This document shows, one piece after another, positions 1 to 10,696 of a DNA stretch of 64,000 bases (the first letter of the stretch is position 1; each line of letters starts with the position of its first letter). The stretch lies in the NCBI RefSeq assembly GCF_032854445.1, contig NW_027018028.1, positions 1-64,000 on the forward strand, given 5' to 3'. The position numbers and the translations under genes were made by a program. Source of the stretch: Liolophura sinensis. Its lineage: Eukaryota; Mollusca; Polyplacophora; Chitonida; Chitonidae. The notes beneath the pieces were generated by a model. The model was not told where the DNA came from. It made no database searches and was given only the letters and a program-made list of their open reading frames with translations.

Positions 1-495
1 CTATAACATCACAGAACACTACTGTGACGTTTTTACCGTCTCCGACTTCCACTGGTGGATTGAGCACAACAGTCCCTTCGACTGAAACTCAAACATCACA
101 GAACACTACTGTAACGTCAGTACCGTCTCCGACTTCCACTGGTGGATTGAGCACAACAGTCCCTTCGACTGAAACTAAAATATCAGAGAACCCTACTGTA
201 ACGTCAGTACCGTCTCCGACTTCCACTGGTGGATTTAGCACAACAGTCCCTTCGACTGAAACTAAAACATCACAGAACCCTACTGTAACGTCAGTACCGT
301 CTCCGACTTCCACTGGTGGATTTAGCACAACAGTCCCTCCGACTGAAACTCAAACATCACAGAACACTACTGTGACGTTATTACCGTCTCCGACTTCCAC
401 TGGTGGATTGAGCACAACAGTCCCTTCGACTAAAACTATAACATCACAGAACACTACTGTGACGTCAGTACCGTCTCCGACTTCAACAGCATTAG
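1..495 (+). repeat. 87-bp coding tandem repeat (29 residues)
   Basis: The anchor taccgtctccgac recurs at 34, 121, 208, 295, 382 and 469, exactly 87 bp apart. Units differ by single bases that mostly change Ser/Thr/Pro/Leu residues. The array keeps the exon frame throughout, as expected for a translated mucin repeat. Confidence 0.93.
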
Positions 496-588
496 TTAAA
501 AATTGGACAATTCCAAATGCTTCTATGGCGCCGATATTGACGCACTCATCTACTGAAGGAAATACTGGAGCAACCCAATCCTTTAAAG
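1..588 (+). CDS. Mucin-like Ser/Thr-rich exon, 5' part outside the window
   Basis: The frame is open from the window edge (codons start at position 3) to 588, where AAAG|GTAAGC is a strong splice donor in phase 1. Reading through would give only three more residues and a stop, so the donor is preferred. The protein is almost entirely Ser, Thr, Pro and Val in 29-residue repeats (TVTSVPSPTSTGG at the start of a unit), followed by about 35 non-repeated residues. Each QNTT is an N-glycosylation sequon, and the Ser/Thr density fits O-glycosylation. There are no cysteines. The family is not recognised beyond mucin-like; secretion is inferred from composition and from the two neighbouring genes, because the N-terminus is not in the window. 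The 87-bp repeat differs from those of genes A and B, but the phase-1 exon logic is the same. Confidence 0.72.
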
Positions 589-845
589 GTAAGCTAACCT
601 AAATAACAGCTCAAATCTCAGTAGTCAATACCCGTGTATACTCCACAGGAAGGTCAGGCTTGGCCTTGGACGTTGAGTGTTCGAATCCATCTACATTAAT
701 AATGAGATATTGACTGGTTTGATTACAGAAGTAAAACGACAAAATGTACAGTAGGCAACATTGGACTAGTAGCTAAATAAACTTCTCCGTATAAAGTGTA
801 TCATTTACGTGTTTTAGAATGGTAAAATATTTTATCCTTACTGTC

Positions 846-1045
846 ATTTATTCATTTATTTGGTGTTTTACGCCGTACTAAAGAATATTTCAATTATACG
901 ATGGCCGCCAGCATCATGGTGGGAGGAAACCGGGCAGAGCAGGGGGAAACCCACGACCTTCCGCTGGCCACTGGAAGAGCTTCCCACGTTCAGCCAGAGT
1001 ATAAAGCCAGCATGAGCTGGGACTTGAAAACGGGGCGAATGCATT
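846..1045 (-). mobile_element. tRNA-derived SINE copy, truncated head
   Basis: On the + strand it reads TTTATT-rich tail, GTGTTTTACGCCGTACT, AGAATATTTC, then the core GGTGGGAGGAAACCGGGCAG and a CCCACG block, so the element lies on the minus strand. The tRNA-like head is missing beyond about 1040, where a second copy begins. It matches the other SINE copies in this window. The general type (tRNA head, conserved core, AAATA tail) is known from molluscs; the family name is not verified. Confidence 0.8.
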
Positions 1046-1319
1046 GGTTAGATTTATTTATTTATTTGATTGATGTTTTACGCCGCACTCAAGAATATTT
1101 CACTTATACGACGGCGGCCAGCATTATGGTGGGCGGAAACCGGGCAGAGCCCGGGGGAAACCCTCGGCCATCCGTTCGTTGCTGTTAGACCTTCCCACGT
1201 ACAGCTGGAGAGGAAGCCAACATGAGCTGGACTTGAACTCACAGCGACCGCATTGGTGAGAAATTCCTGGGTCATTACGGTGCGCTAGCGCGCTAACGAA
1301 CTGAGCGACGGAGGCCCCG
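1046..1319 (-). mobile_element. Near full-length tRNA-derived SINE
   Basis: The tail (tttatttatttg), core and tRNA-related head are all present in minus orientation. Read on the minus strand, the head has a box A-like CGCTCAGTTCGTTAGCG and a box B-like GTGAGTTCAAGTCC, the internal RNA polymerase III promoter of a tRNA. It is in tandem with the copy at 846-1045. This is one of the most complete copies in the window. Confidence 0.85.
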
Positions 1320-1378
1320 GCATTGGTGAGAGTTTCCTGGGTCATTACGACACGTTTGCACGCTAGCCAATGCGGACA
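1320..1378 (-). mobile_element. SINE head fragment
   Basis: cattggtgagagtttcctgg followed by gtcattacgacacg repeats the tRNA-like head of the preceding SINE with a few differences. It looks like a third, truncated copy or a local duplication of the head. Confidence 0.6.
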
Positions 1379-1466
1379 CTTCGTTTTCTTCTTCATTTTG
1401 CAGTAAAACAGGAATTCATCAAACTCAAAAAACACTCTACAATTATATTTTCTTGATTAATTCCAG

Positions 1467-1487
1467 ATACTTCTGTGACAGTTAAAG
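1467..1487 (+). CDS. Candidate 21-bp microexon of the left mucin-like gene
   Basis: tcttgattaattccag is a good acceptor and AAAG|GTACGT a good donor, only 21 bp apart. Spliced in phase 1 to the exon ending at 588, it adds DTSVTVK and leaves phase 1 again, matching the exon symmetry of all other exons in this cluster. The residues (Thr, Ser, Val) fit the upstream repeat. This is inferred from splice signals and phase only; a chance occurrence is possible. Confidence 0.42.
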
Positions 1488-3585
1488 GTACGTATTTAGT
1501 TAGCAGTGCAGTATCAGTGCAAATTTAAAAGTGACGGAGTTCTAATTAGGCCATAAAATGTATAGGTATGTCTAGATAAATATTCTGAAGGTAAACATGC
1601 AGAAATGTCAATTGCCCCAAAAGAAATGAAATGAAGCATAGTAAACGTTTGGTGCGCATGCTAGGCCACACACCACACTGAACTGTTTCCCTGGTTATGC
1701 ATAATTACATGCACATTCTTTGAACCGTTAAAGGTTTAAATTCAGAGTTAAAAATAATGTGAAAATACAAAATACGCACTGATTTCTATACAACGCATGT
1801 AAGTTTTCTAAACATTTAGCTAAACCGTACATGTAAGGCTGCAATTTTTACTCGAACAATTGGGCCACTTTTGCGCATAAAACCATTACTGTTTCTGGCA
1901 AATCAAAACAAGCCATTGGTCTAAACCGGCGTTTATGCAGCTAAAATGATACTTAAACGATTGAACCTGCATAAACTACCAATATGTCGAAAAGAGGTAT
2001 CAACGCGTCGGTGTATCGACAAAGAGTATCAGGGTTTTAAACATCAAGTAAGGAAACCCCGGGCTTTTCGAAACACCACGTGTTGGTTGAGCGGCAAGAG
2101 AAGATGGAACAGTGACCAGATTCGACCAGAATGGATCAACATGTAAGTGTTTTTCAATGCAACTGCTAAATATAAATCACTCGCAAGTTTTCTGGTAAAC
2201 TGTGCAAAGTACTTTGCTGATCACGGTATTGTTTGTGATTTTGCTGGATTGTGTTCCTAGGCAAAATGACCCGACCCGGAAGCAGTGTTCGCCGCATTGT
2301 TATAAGGAAGGAAATGGGCGTCCAGGGATTCATCAGAGCTCAACGTACTGTTGATATATACGTTCTTTCCTGTTTTTCGTCCTACATTTCATAACAGGAA
2401 ATTACTGCTTTCAGAAACCAACGATTTTGTCTGACGGAACAGGGTACATATATAATCAAGACACGAGTCAAACTAGAGTTAAGGCTGCCACTCCATTGTT
2501 TGGAGGACCGATTTTCTGCGGCCATAAGTATGTATGTATTTACGCTAGAGGTTTTACGTCGAACTTAATATTATTTGCCGACGAGGAGTCATTAGGTGTG
2601 TACATATATAGCGTCTTCTTGTTGCAGGGAGAGACCATGCCACCAAAGTGCCTCCGATACTGAAACCCAAATGCCAGAAAGGAACATACCAAGTTTAATG
2701 ATTGAAATTTTGACATAAACCTAAGATCGCTTCGTGACCCTGGGGCAAAGTCCCCCGTTGCGAGGCACTCTCCATGACCACTGGGCCACCAAGAAAGTGG
2801 TGTTGCCATAAATATTCTTGAACCGAAAAAGCCAAGCATCTCGAGGGTATGTTGTGAGCAATGCGGTGTCAATGTTTAATTTCCATAACAGTCCGTCTGC
2901 CTGTGTTCCGTGTGTGTGTCTTTGTCCTCTTTAATTTTTCTTTTCGTCCATCACGCTTTGATTTCCATGCAATACTTCGTGAAATTATTTTGTGAAAACA
3001 ATTTTTATGTAAACTTCATGTATGCATGTTCATTTTATGACATTATATTTGCAAAATAGTTCAGCAGGGGCATCAGTTTTGCATATTTACGAATTCTGTC
3101 ATATTCATTGGCCGTTATGTTCCGTGAACTACAATGCAGTTGCACAAAACATTGATAAATTTGGATAAAATGTATTATAGCTACAAAGCCTATTGTGTAT
3201 AAAGCTCCATTTCCACGTTGATTCCCGATGCGAATCCACGCAAGAAGACATACACGAATCAGCTGCGACAAAAATCTGTAAGTTGGTCTATCTGTCTCTC
3301 ATTCCATTTTTTGGCCAATCGGTTTATTGGTATGTCTCTCAAATTCGTTTCATATACGCTGTTCCCTTTGTGAAGAATCTTGGTCCAAGAATACACCTTA
3401 TTTTATTTTCCGCGATTTTAAGATTTGATAGAAGACATAGCCCTCATTTAAGACGTTGTGGCCCTACGTTTTGTCACTGTAGACAAAATCTACAACTCTC
3501 ATTGAAAAAAACCATGTACTTCAACTGTTTGCAGATTGTGCTAATTTCATAATTCAGGCATACACGTTTTGTTTTCATTTTTCAG
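1488..3585. other. Intron or intergenic sequence, no gene recognised
   Basis: AT-rich sequence with only short open frames (for example 1946-2146 and 2427-2663) that show no domain, no convincing splice sites in phase 1 and no repeats. A frame following an acceptor-like ttcctag near 2261 stays open for about 46 codons but encodes a basic, featureless peptide and is not called. Confidence 0.5.
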
Positions 3586-3689
3586 ATGACATGAATATTT
3601 GTCCCACCATCGGCGGTTCCGAGTTAACGGCACAGGTGGCGTCAAAGTATCCGATCATAGTTATAAATACGGGACGTTTGCGTGTATAG
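3586..3689 (+). CDS. Candidate terminal exon of the left mucin-like gene
   Basis: A strong acceptor (gttttcatttttcag, ending 3585) is followed in phase 1 by an open frame starting DDMNICPTIGGSEL and ending NTGRLRV at a TAG stop at 3687-3689. It contains one Cys and is not Ser/Thr-rich, so it would be a short C-terminal tail. Support is limited to the acceptor and a phase compatible with the exons at 588 and 1487. No AATAAA signal was seen close downstream. It may be chance, or the real 3' end may lie elsewhere. Confidence 0.3.
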
Positions 3690-4084
3690 ATGGCGGGCAG
3701 TGTGAACTGACGTGAAAGCAACTGGTAAATACCAGGCCATACACGGGGAAATTATTTCGCTGGCTGATTTCTATGATGCCAACGATGGCCCTTAAGGCAA
3801 AACAAAAGTCTGGTAAGAAGGGTGCAAAAAATGTCTTCAGGGATTCTGCTGATTTTGAAGCTGTTACTGGTATGTGTGAGTCAGATTCGGAATGAGAACA
3901 TTCTAGAACAGCAGCAACACGTGCCAACAGATGCGTGACAAACACAGCAGGGATTTTATCAGCCGTGGTCACAAACGCTGAACTACAGAGGGTAATCTTA
4001 TTTATGAACGATTCTCTGAACTAAAAACAATATTGAAGGTGATATAGAAAACATTAAAGTCGAGGTTCGTGTGATCACTGAAGG

Positions 4085-4260
4085 GGTTTGTCAAGCTCAT
4101 GCTGGCTTCCCCTCCGGCCGTACGTGGGACGGTCTAGCAGCAACCTGCGGATGGTAGCGGTTTTCCCCTGGGCTCTGCCCGGTACCTCCCACCATAATGC
4201 TGGCCGCCGTCGTAAAAGTGAAATATATAGCGTAAAACACCAATCAAATAAATAAATGAA
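4085..4260 (+). mobile_element. tRNA-derived SINE, head truncated
   Basis: From agctcatgctggcttcc through cctcccaccataatgctggc and the GCGTAAAACACCAATC block to the tail aaataaataaatg, this is a plus-orientation copy lacking most of its tRNA-like head. Confidence 0.8.
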
Positions 4261-4491
4261 AATACTGACTATGTTATACGAACGTTCCTGTCTGAGGAGA
4301 CGAAGCTCGGTGACCAATGGAGACTTCCCTATTGCTACCCATTTCCAAAATCACACACCCGATGCTCCCTTACACATAATTGTGCAATTAGTCCATGTAA
4401 AAAATAAAGATAGCATTCTAAGGGCCACGACTGTACTTTGAGGGAAAAATCAGCATCAGAACTGACCTGCCACCAGGTCACAACCAACCGA

Positions 4492-4812
4492 AGTATGTGA
4501 AATTCTGTGTAGTATCTAAATACACTTACTTATCAGTTTTGTTGCTGTTGTTGTTTTTTGTTTTTATTCCTATTTGTTTGCATTTTTCTTCTGTAATTTA
4601 AAGTATCACCGTGTTTTTTTACAAAAGGAGTATAAACTTATAATAGTTCATATTTCGAAATGTATTTCGAAAAAGAAACATATGGTTAAAATTATTTTCA
4701 ACTAGACTTACACTTTACTCAAACATGGTAGTGGAATGTATAATGGGAGATAACTTGCATACTGTCGTTCAAGATTGTGTCCCCTGCCATGCTTATTGAT
4801 TTTTTTTAACAT
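4492..4812. repeat. 321-bp segment duplicated at 7293-7613
   Basis: The segment from agtatgtgaaattctgtg to the T-run and taacat recurs in the same orientation 2,801 bp downstream, and I see no difference between the two over the parts compared. It contains an A/T-rich stretch and a GTTGCTGTTGTTG run. It has no coding content and no terminal inverted repeats that I can see. Confidence 0.9.
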
Positions 4813-5349
4813 TAAAAACACAATTATAAACTGTACTGTTGTGCTTAATATGTCATTGTGATGCCATCTGTTTAAACACATGCATATCCCATGCTCAGCT
4901 CCTGCTAAACTTTTCAATGATATTCTGATGTTCTAATGCTGAACTTCATATAGCTTACTGTTGTGTTGGACGTGTTTAGACTTAAATATCAGCAGTGGAG
5001 CCTGACGTGCTTAAATGATGAAGATGTCATTAATTTCTAATGTTGTCATGATGTTTGTGATCCTATTCAAATCGAGCCCTGTGTGTGGCCTGCTACACTG
5101 TTCATTTTATCATGTGCCCATTGTTTGCATACTTTGTTTTTATCTGTTCTATTTATGTTTGATTTTTGGATGTCTTTGATTATACAAAACGCAATGGAAG
5201 TGAAGGACACTATGGTCTGGCTTACCAACAAGTTACTACTTCTCCTCTTAATGGTGGGTAGCGTAAATAGCTATGAGGGCAGAATATTTTTAGAAGCCCT
5301 TCCGTTTTTCAGCTCAGAGGAAATGGTCGTTATAAATTTAAATTTAATG
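4813..5349. other. No gene recognised
   Basis: AT-rich sequence upstream of the LINE remnant. An open frame runs into the LINE from 5083, but its first 90 or so residues are hydrophobic and featureless and are probably not part of the retrotransposon protein. Confidence 0.5.
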
Positions 5350-6165
5350 GTCCTGATTTTTGACCACCTGTGTTTTAACCCTATCGATATTAATGTTACG
5401 AAAGGCACACAATATCTTACTGACGACTCCTTAGAGGAACACGAGTTTTGGCGTGTTTTAAACGAACACCAATCAATCTATTACCTGGAAAATTCCTTTA
5501 GCGAGCTTCTACCACATTTGCACGATTCTAGTACATTATCTTTTCTTCATTTCAATGCTCGCATTCTTCGAAAACATCATTCAGAGATTGTCTTGTACTT
5601 AGACTCACTACAGCTTACATTGACCATCAATGGTATTTCAGAAAGCTGGCTCCATCCTGGAACTGAGGATCATTATAAAATTCCAAATTGCAATTCATTT
5701 CACTCGCTTCGTTCCAAATGCAAGAGTATGGAAGTGGGGGGGGGGGGGGGGTCTTATTCCTTTTATCCATAGTAGTATAAACGATTGTTTCGTTAGAGAT
5801 GACGTTTCTCGAGTTGTAGAAAGTGGTGAATATCAGTCTATTTTTTGAAATTGAAATAAATAACGAAAAATATCTTATTGGGTTATTTTATAGACCTCCA
5901 GGGAAAGATCTGTATTTCTTTAACGATCAGCTTAATGCTTTATTATATAAAATAAAAACAGACAGAAAGTTTTGCACAATTTTTGGTGATTTCAATATAG
6001 TTCTTGTAAATTACCACTAAACACTTCCGCCCAAAAGATTAGAAATCCTTAAATCAGGCTATTTATTCCCATTGATTATGAAACCAACAAGAATAACTAG
6101 AAGCACAATAACTTCGATAGACATTTTTTCACTAAACACATGGACTCAACTGTAACATCTGCATG
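5350..6165 (+). pseudogene. Non-LTR retrotransposon endonuclease fragment, frameshifted
   Basis: The translation shows the start of a LINE ORF2 endonuclease/exonuclease/phosphatase domain: FLHFNAR, then GISESWLHPGTEDHYKIP and FHSLRSK in one frame. FIHSSINDCFVRDDVSRVV follows in a second frame, and IGLFYRPPGKDL and FGDFNI in a third. After a TAA at about 6018, LKSGYLFPLI and KPTRITRSTITSID continue the same homology. GISESW, FYRPPG and GDFN are characteristic of CR1/L2/Jockey-type elements. The catalytic core is broken by a run of 16 G (5736-5751), by a second shift near 5820 and by the stop. No reverse transcriptase domain follows, so this is a dead fragment. Confidence 0.85.
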
Positions 6166-6228
6166 CTATCTTACTAACCGACATAACCGATCATCTACCT
6201 ATATTCTACATTCTTAAAACCTGTGTCG

Positions 6229-6445
6229 TTTGAACCTCGACCCCGTGACATCGTTTACACATGATAGTGTTGTTTGAACCTTGAAAACGCGTGACGTCGT
6301 TTTAATGCAATTGTGTTGATTCAACCTACACCACATTACGTCGTTTACAAATGAGTGTGTTATTTCAACCTTGACCACGTGACGTCGTTTACACACGAAT
6401 GTGTTGTTTCAACCTTGACCATGTGACGCCGTTTACACATGATTG
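6229..6445. repeat. Degenerate minisatellite, about 44 bp, 4-5 copies
   Basis: The motif gacgtcgtttacacatgag followed by tgtgttgtttcaaccttgac recurs about every 43-45 bp, with anchors near 6253, 6298, 6343, 6385 and 6430. Copies differ by substitutions and small indels. Short minus-strand frames through it are repeat by-products. Confidence 0.8.
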
Positions 6446-6894
6446 GTCCTGTCAGTTGTTTAGAGCCAACATTGGTTTTTCAAACATGTAATGTTTGACC
6501 AAATTGTCAAGGTGATGTTTTGTTCTTTTGTTAAATTTCAATTTATTTGATTGGTGTTTTAAGTAAAACACGCCTTTGTTACAACTCCAGTAGATACTCT
6601 GAAGCAGAGTATTGAATAAGTACATACTATTCTACCTAAACTGACCCACAGGTTTTGATCTTCACAAGATTCAGTCTAACTTAAGGAAACGATATTCTGA
6701 CAAGTTTCAGTCGTGATTTTCGTTTGCACCCAAATGCAAAATTAACGTCTTTCCCATGCTTAATTATCACTATCACAGTGTACTGGCATGTTTTCACAAT
6801 CTGACCGGCCTAACTGTACTTCTTATGCATTCAAAGTTATACGGCCTTTTAATGCTTTCTCCAGAAATATGAACACGAGCTGGGATATTTCTTA
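6446..6894. other. No gene recognised
   Basis: AT-rich unique sequence between a minisatellite and a SINE. No open frame with a recognisable domain. Confidence 0.5.
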
Positions 6895-6897
6895 ATA

Positions 6898-7153
6898 CTG
6901 TATTTGAGGCTCAGTTGGTTATAGCGCTCGTGTAATGACCCAGGAGCCTATCACGGATGCGGTTGCTGTGAGTTCAATTCCAGCTCATGCTGGCTTCCTC
7001 TTCGACCGTACGTGGTAAGGTCTGCAGCAACCTGCTAATGGTCGTGGGATTCCCACGGGCTGTGGCCGTTTTCCTCCCACCATGATGCTGGCCGCCATCG
7101 TATGAGTGAAATGTTCTTGATTACGGCGTAAAACATCAAGCAAATAAATAAAT
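6898..7153 (+). mobile_element. Full-length tRNA-derived SINE
   Basis: This is the cleanest plus-strand copy. A box A-like GGCTCAGTTGGTTATAGCGC is followed about 45 bp later by a box B-like GTGAGTTCAATTCCAGC, then by the conserved core (cctcccaccatgatgctggc), GGCGTAAAACATCAAG and the tail caaataaataaatac. The layout is that of an RNA polymerase III SINE with a tRNA-like head and a LINE-type tail. Its 3' two thirds are repeated at 7614-7743 as part of a larger duplication. Confidence 0.88.
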
Positions 7154-7882
7154 ACTGTATTTGGTGTGATAGCAGTAAAAGACTATGTCAGAGTGTTTCA
7201 CGTTGTTGTGTCTGGTTTATAATACACCGTATATTCATGGACACAACTCATATCAACCCGAGTATATCCATGGACACAACTCATATAAAAATAGTATGTG
7301 AAATTCTGTGTAGTATCTAAATACACTTACTTATCAGTTTTGTTGCTGTTGTTGTTTTTTGTTTTTATTCCTATTTGTTTGCATTTTTCTTCTGTAATTT
7401 AAAGTATCACCGTGTTTTTTTACAAAAGGAGTATAAACTTATAATAGTTCATATTTCGAAATGTATTTCGAAAAAGAAACATATGGTTAAAATTATTTTC
7501 AACTAGACTTACACTTTACTCAAACATGGTAGTGGAATGTATAATGGGAGATAACTTGCATACTGTCGTTCAAGATTGTGTCCCCTGCCATGCTTATTGA
7601 TTTTTTTTAACATGCAGCAACCTGCTAATGGTCGTGGGATTCCCACGGGCTGTGGCCGTTTTCCTCCCACCATGATGCTGGCCGCCATCGTATGAGTGAA
7701 ATGTTCTTGATTACGGCGTAAAACATCAAGCAAATAAATAAATACTGTATTTGGTGTGATAGCAGTAAAAGACTATGTCAGAGTGTTTCACGTTGTTGTG
7801 TCTGGTTTATAATACACCGTATATTCATGGACACAACTCATATCAACCCGAGTATATCCATGGACACAACTCATATAAACCC
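7024..7882. repeat. 590-bp offset duplication around a copied 321-bp insert
   Basis: Positions 7024-7289 (SINE 3' part, a unique spacer and the first minisatellite units) recur at 7614-7879, offset 590 bp. Between the two copies lies the 321-bp segment identical to 4492-4812. The left junction is tcatataaaa/atagtatgtg and the right junction is ttaacat/gcagcaacc. Confidence 0.88.
7293..7613. repeat. Second copy of the 321-bp segment
   Basis: Matches 4492-4812 in direct orientation. It interrupts the SINE/minisatellite duplication described at 7024-7882. Confidence 0.9.
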
Positions 7883-8330
7883 GCGTATATCGATAAACAC
7901 AACTCATATAAACCCCCGTATATCCATGGGCACAACTCATATAAACCCGCGTATATCCATGGGCACAACTCATATAAACCCGCGTATATCCATGGGCACA
8001 ACTGATATAAACCCGCGTATATCCATGGGCACAACTCATATAAACCCGCGTATATCCATGGGCACAACTCATATAAACCCGCGTATATCCATGGACACAA
8101 CTCATATAAACCCGCGTATATCCATGGGCACAACTCATATAAACCCGCGTCTATCCATGGGCACAACTCATATAAACCCGCGTATATCCATGGGCACAAC
8201 TCATATAAACCCGCGTATGTCCATGGGCACAACTCATATAAACCCGCGTATATCCATGTTTACAACACATAAACCCGCGTATATCCATGGGTACAACTCA
8301 TAGAAACCCGCATGTACCCATGGGTACAGC
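7826..8330. repeat. 33-bp minisatellite, about 15 copies
   Basis: The unit catgggcacaactcatata followed by aacccgcgtatatc repeats every 33 bp with few substitutions (gggcac/ggacac, ccccgt/cccgcg). Its period is divisible by three and it has few stop triplets, so several frames on both strands stay open (MGTTHINPRIS-like). There is no splice or start context, so these frames are not called as genes. Two starter units lie at 7230-7289 before the insertion. Confidence 0.93.
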
Positions 8331-8344
8331 TTTGAGTTTACTGA

Positions 8345-9045
8345 CGTATTGATGTGTGCAGTACACCGTGATATATGTCATAGTTACCCATTGTTAATGA
8401 ATCACTGTGACATGGACCATTGTCAACAATTGTTGATACTCATGCTGATATATGCATGTAACATTGCTACACATTGTTGATACACATTGTAACATATACA
8501 CGTACCATCTTTACACATTGTTGATGACTTATGGTGACATATACATGTATCATTTTACATATTGTTGATGACTCATTCTGACAGATGCGTGCACAGTTGT
8601 TACTTATTGCTAATACTCACTGTGACATATATATGTACAATTTTCACACAATGTTGATAACTCATTGTAACATATACCTGTACCATATATGTGTGTGTGT
8701 GTGTGTATATCATTTTACACATTGTTGATGACTCATTCTGACAAATGCATGCAGAGTTGTTACATGTTGTTGATACTCACTGTGACATATGCATGTACAA
8801 TCTTTACACAATGTTGATGACTCATTGTGACACATACCTGTACCATTTTCACACAATGTTGATGACTCATTGTGACATATACACGTACCATCTTTACACA
8901 TCGGTGATGACTCATTGTAACACGCACCATAGTTACCCATTGTTGAGAACTCATTGTGACACGTACGTATACCATAGTTACCCACTGTTGATGACTCATT
9001 GTGACATATACCATAGTTACCCATTATTGATCCTCAGTGTTGCTA
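8345..9045. repeat. Degenerate minisatellite, about 45 bp
   Basis: The motif gttgatgactcattgtgaca followed by tatacatgtaccatctttacacat recurs about every 45 bp (shorter variants near the right end), with substitutions such as accatagttaccc. It includes a (GT)n stretch at about 8690-8705. The ~100-residue frames through it on both strands are not called. Confidence 0.88.
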
Positions 9046-10590
9046 AAATAAGTAAAGAGTAGCTATGGTACCATTATTCTAAATTACTTGTTATGTTGCT
9101 TTATATGCGTGTAAGCTATTACCCTAACCCATGTCCCATTTGATTTGATTTCTTTTTATCGCCTTACTTAGAAATTTTCACCAATACAGTGACTGTTTTA
9201 TTGATGGTTAGGGCAGGGGTGGGGGTGGTGACGCATGGTGATGGACGACATAACCGACAATCCGCAAAGCTCTCTCACCTTTTATCCTACATATTCCTAT
9301 CAAGACAATGTCGGTTTTGACAGGGATTCCATCTATACAGAAGCAAAGAAATGTCAAGTCAGTTTCAAACGGTATTATACTACGTCGAAGTTCTAATTTG
9401 CGAAACTGGACAGTATCCACCAAACTTCCTCTTCTGGGCCCAGTTGTTCAAGGGTGTATCAGAAGTTAAGACAGATCTTAACTTTAGTGTTTAGTGAACT
9501 AAAGTTCCTTTCGTTTCTACTGGAGAAAGACTGGTATTAAAATTTGAGTATGGTTTAGTTGAGTCGGCCCTTGAGTTTTCAGACGATGAATCTTTTGGGA
9601 TGGCTCAGGCTTTCTGGCCAGCACTAATGCAATACGGACTGGTATACGTAAATCATGGCTTTGTGTGGGCTACAAGTTCAAGACAAGGTTCGCTTCAAAC
9701 GGAACGACGAATAGCGGAACAGCCTAGTTTAAATCTTTTCGGGTCAAACAAACAAAATCACACGTTTGGCAATGATTACCCTTCATCGTGAAGGACTTGT
9801 CCGGCGTGATTTAAAATCATCATATAAATAAATCCAGCGGTTTTGTGTAAATAAAGCACTATTTTAAGCATCGCCAAGAAGCTAAAAAAATAAAATTTAG
9901 TCATTATCGTTTGAAGAAATATATCAAGACTACAATATGCCACAGAACAACACAACCTAAAGACAGAACAATTGCGTGCACAGATTTTAGCACCACACAG
10001 ACAAGAGACTTTATGTTAAAATTAACAGATTAATGTTTTACATATATGCAATACAAGAATTTGCAAACCCTGACACCGTCATCGTATAGGTGAGATATGT
10101 AACTGGCTGTAAACAGTGTAAGAGGTAATGTGTACTCTGAATTATACAACTAATGAGGATTGGGCTATAACTGATAGACAACAAAAGCAGCGGTGTATAT
10201 GCAGACACAAGCAAATATATATAAATAAAAGTGCTTCGTGCTCCACAGACTAATGAAAATAAAATTTAAAACAAGACGTGAATATTTTTTTAGGTTAATG
10301 TCGGTAAGAGATAAACGGCATGTGGTATCGTGTATTGATTTAAAACAGATAAAAAAAAGTTTGACAAATGCGACAAAAGTTTGTTTAAAAAGTCGCAGTC
10401 TAAATGCGACTGACAGTCTAAATGATCTGTGTATGGGGTCAAAATATCTATTGGGCTGTTAGAAATGACATCATTAAACACATTCACAGTTTAAACACTT
10501 GCCTACTAAACGTGTTCTCCCATAAAACGCATGCATGTATGTATGCTGGGGGTTATGCTTCCTACTTAAACATTTTCCTATCATATGACG
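9046..10590. other. No gene recognised
   Basis: AT-rich sequence with short featureless open frames. Positions 9437-9573 begin gggcccagttgttcaag and end agttgagtcggccc, which could be the ends of a small non-autonomous DNA transposon, but the ends match each other only partly. Confidence 0.5.
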
Positions 10591-10593
10591 ACA

Positions 10594-10696
10594 ACCCACA
10601 AAACGTCAGCGCCCACAAAACTTCATCTCCCTCTAACCATCATCGCCCGTTAAACTTGATCGCCTGCAAAACGTGATCACCCGCAAAACGTCTTCA
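10594..10696. repeat. Degenerate ~20-bp tandem repeat
   Basis: cccacaaaacgtcagcg, cccacaaaacttcatct, cccgttaaacttgatcg, cctgcaaaacgtgatca and cccgcaaaacgtcttca follow each other at about 20-bp spacing. This is a decayed minisatellite with no coding signal. Confidence 0.65.

Noticed and set aside
2262-2400. Exon after an acceptor-like ttcctag
   Set aside because: The open stretch is basic and featureless, the pyrimidine tract is weak, and it ends in a stop without continuity to the mucin exons.
7775-8303. Overlapping frames of 76-158 codons in the 33-bp array
   Set aside because: Frames are open on both strands at once, the signature of a short tandem repeat with period divisible by three, without gene context.
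8710-9062. Frames of about 100 codons in the 45-bp array on both strands
   Set aside because: Minisatellite by-products with length-variable units and no supporting signals.
9437-9573. Small DNA transposon with GGGCC ends
   Set aside because: The two ends match only over a few bases and no target-site duplication is evident.
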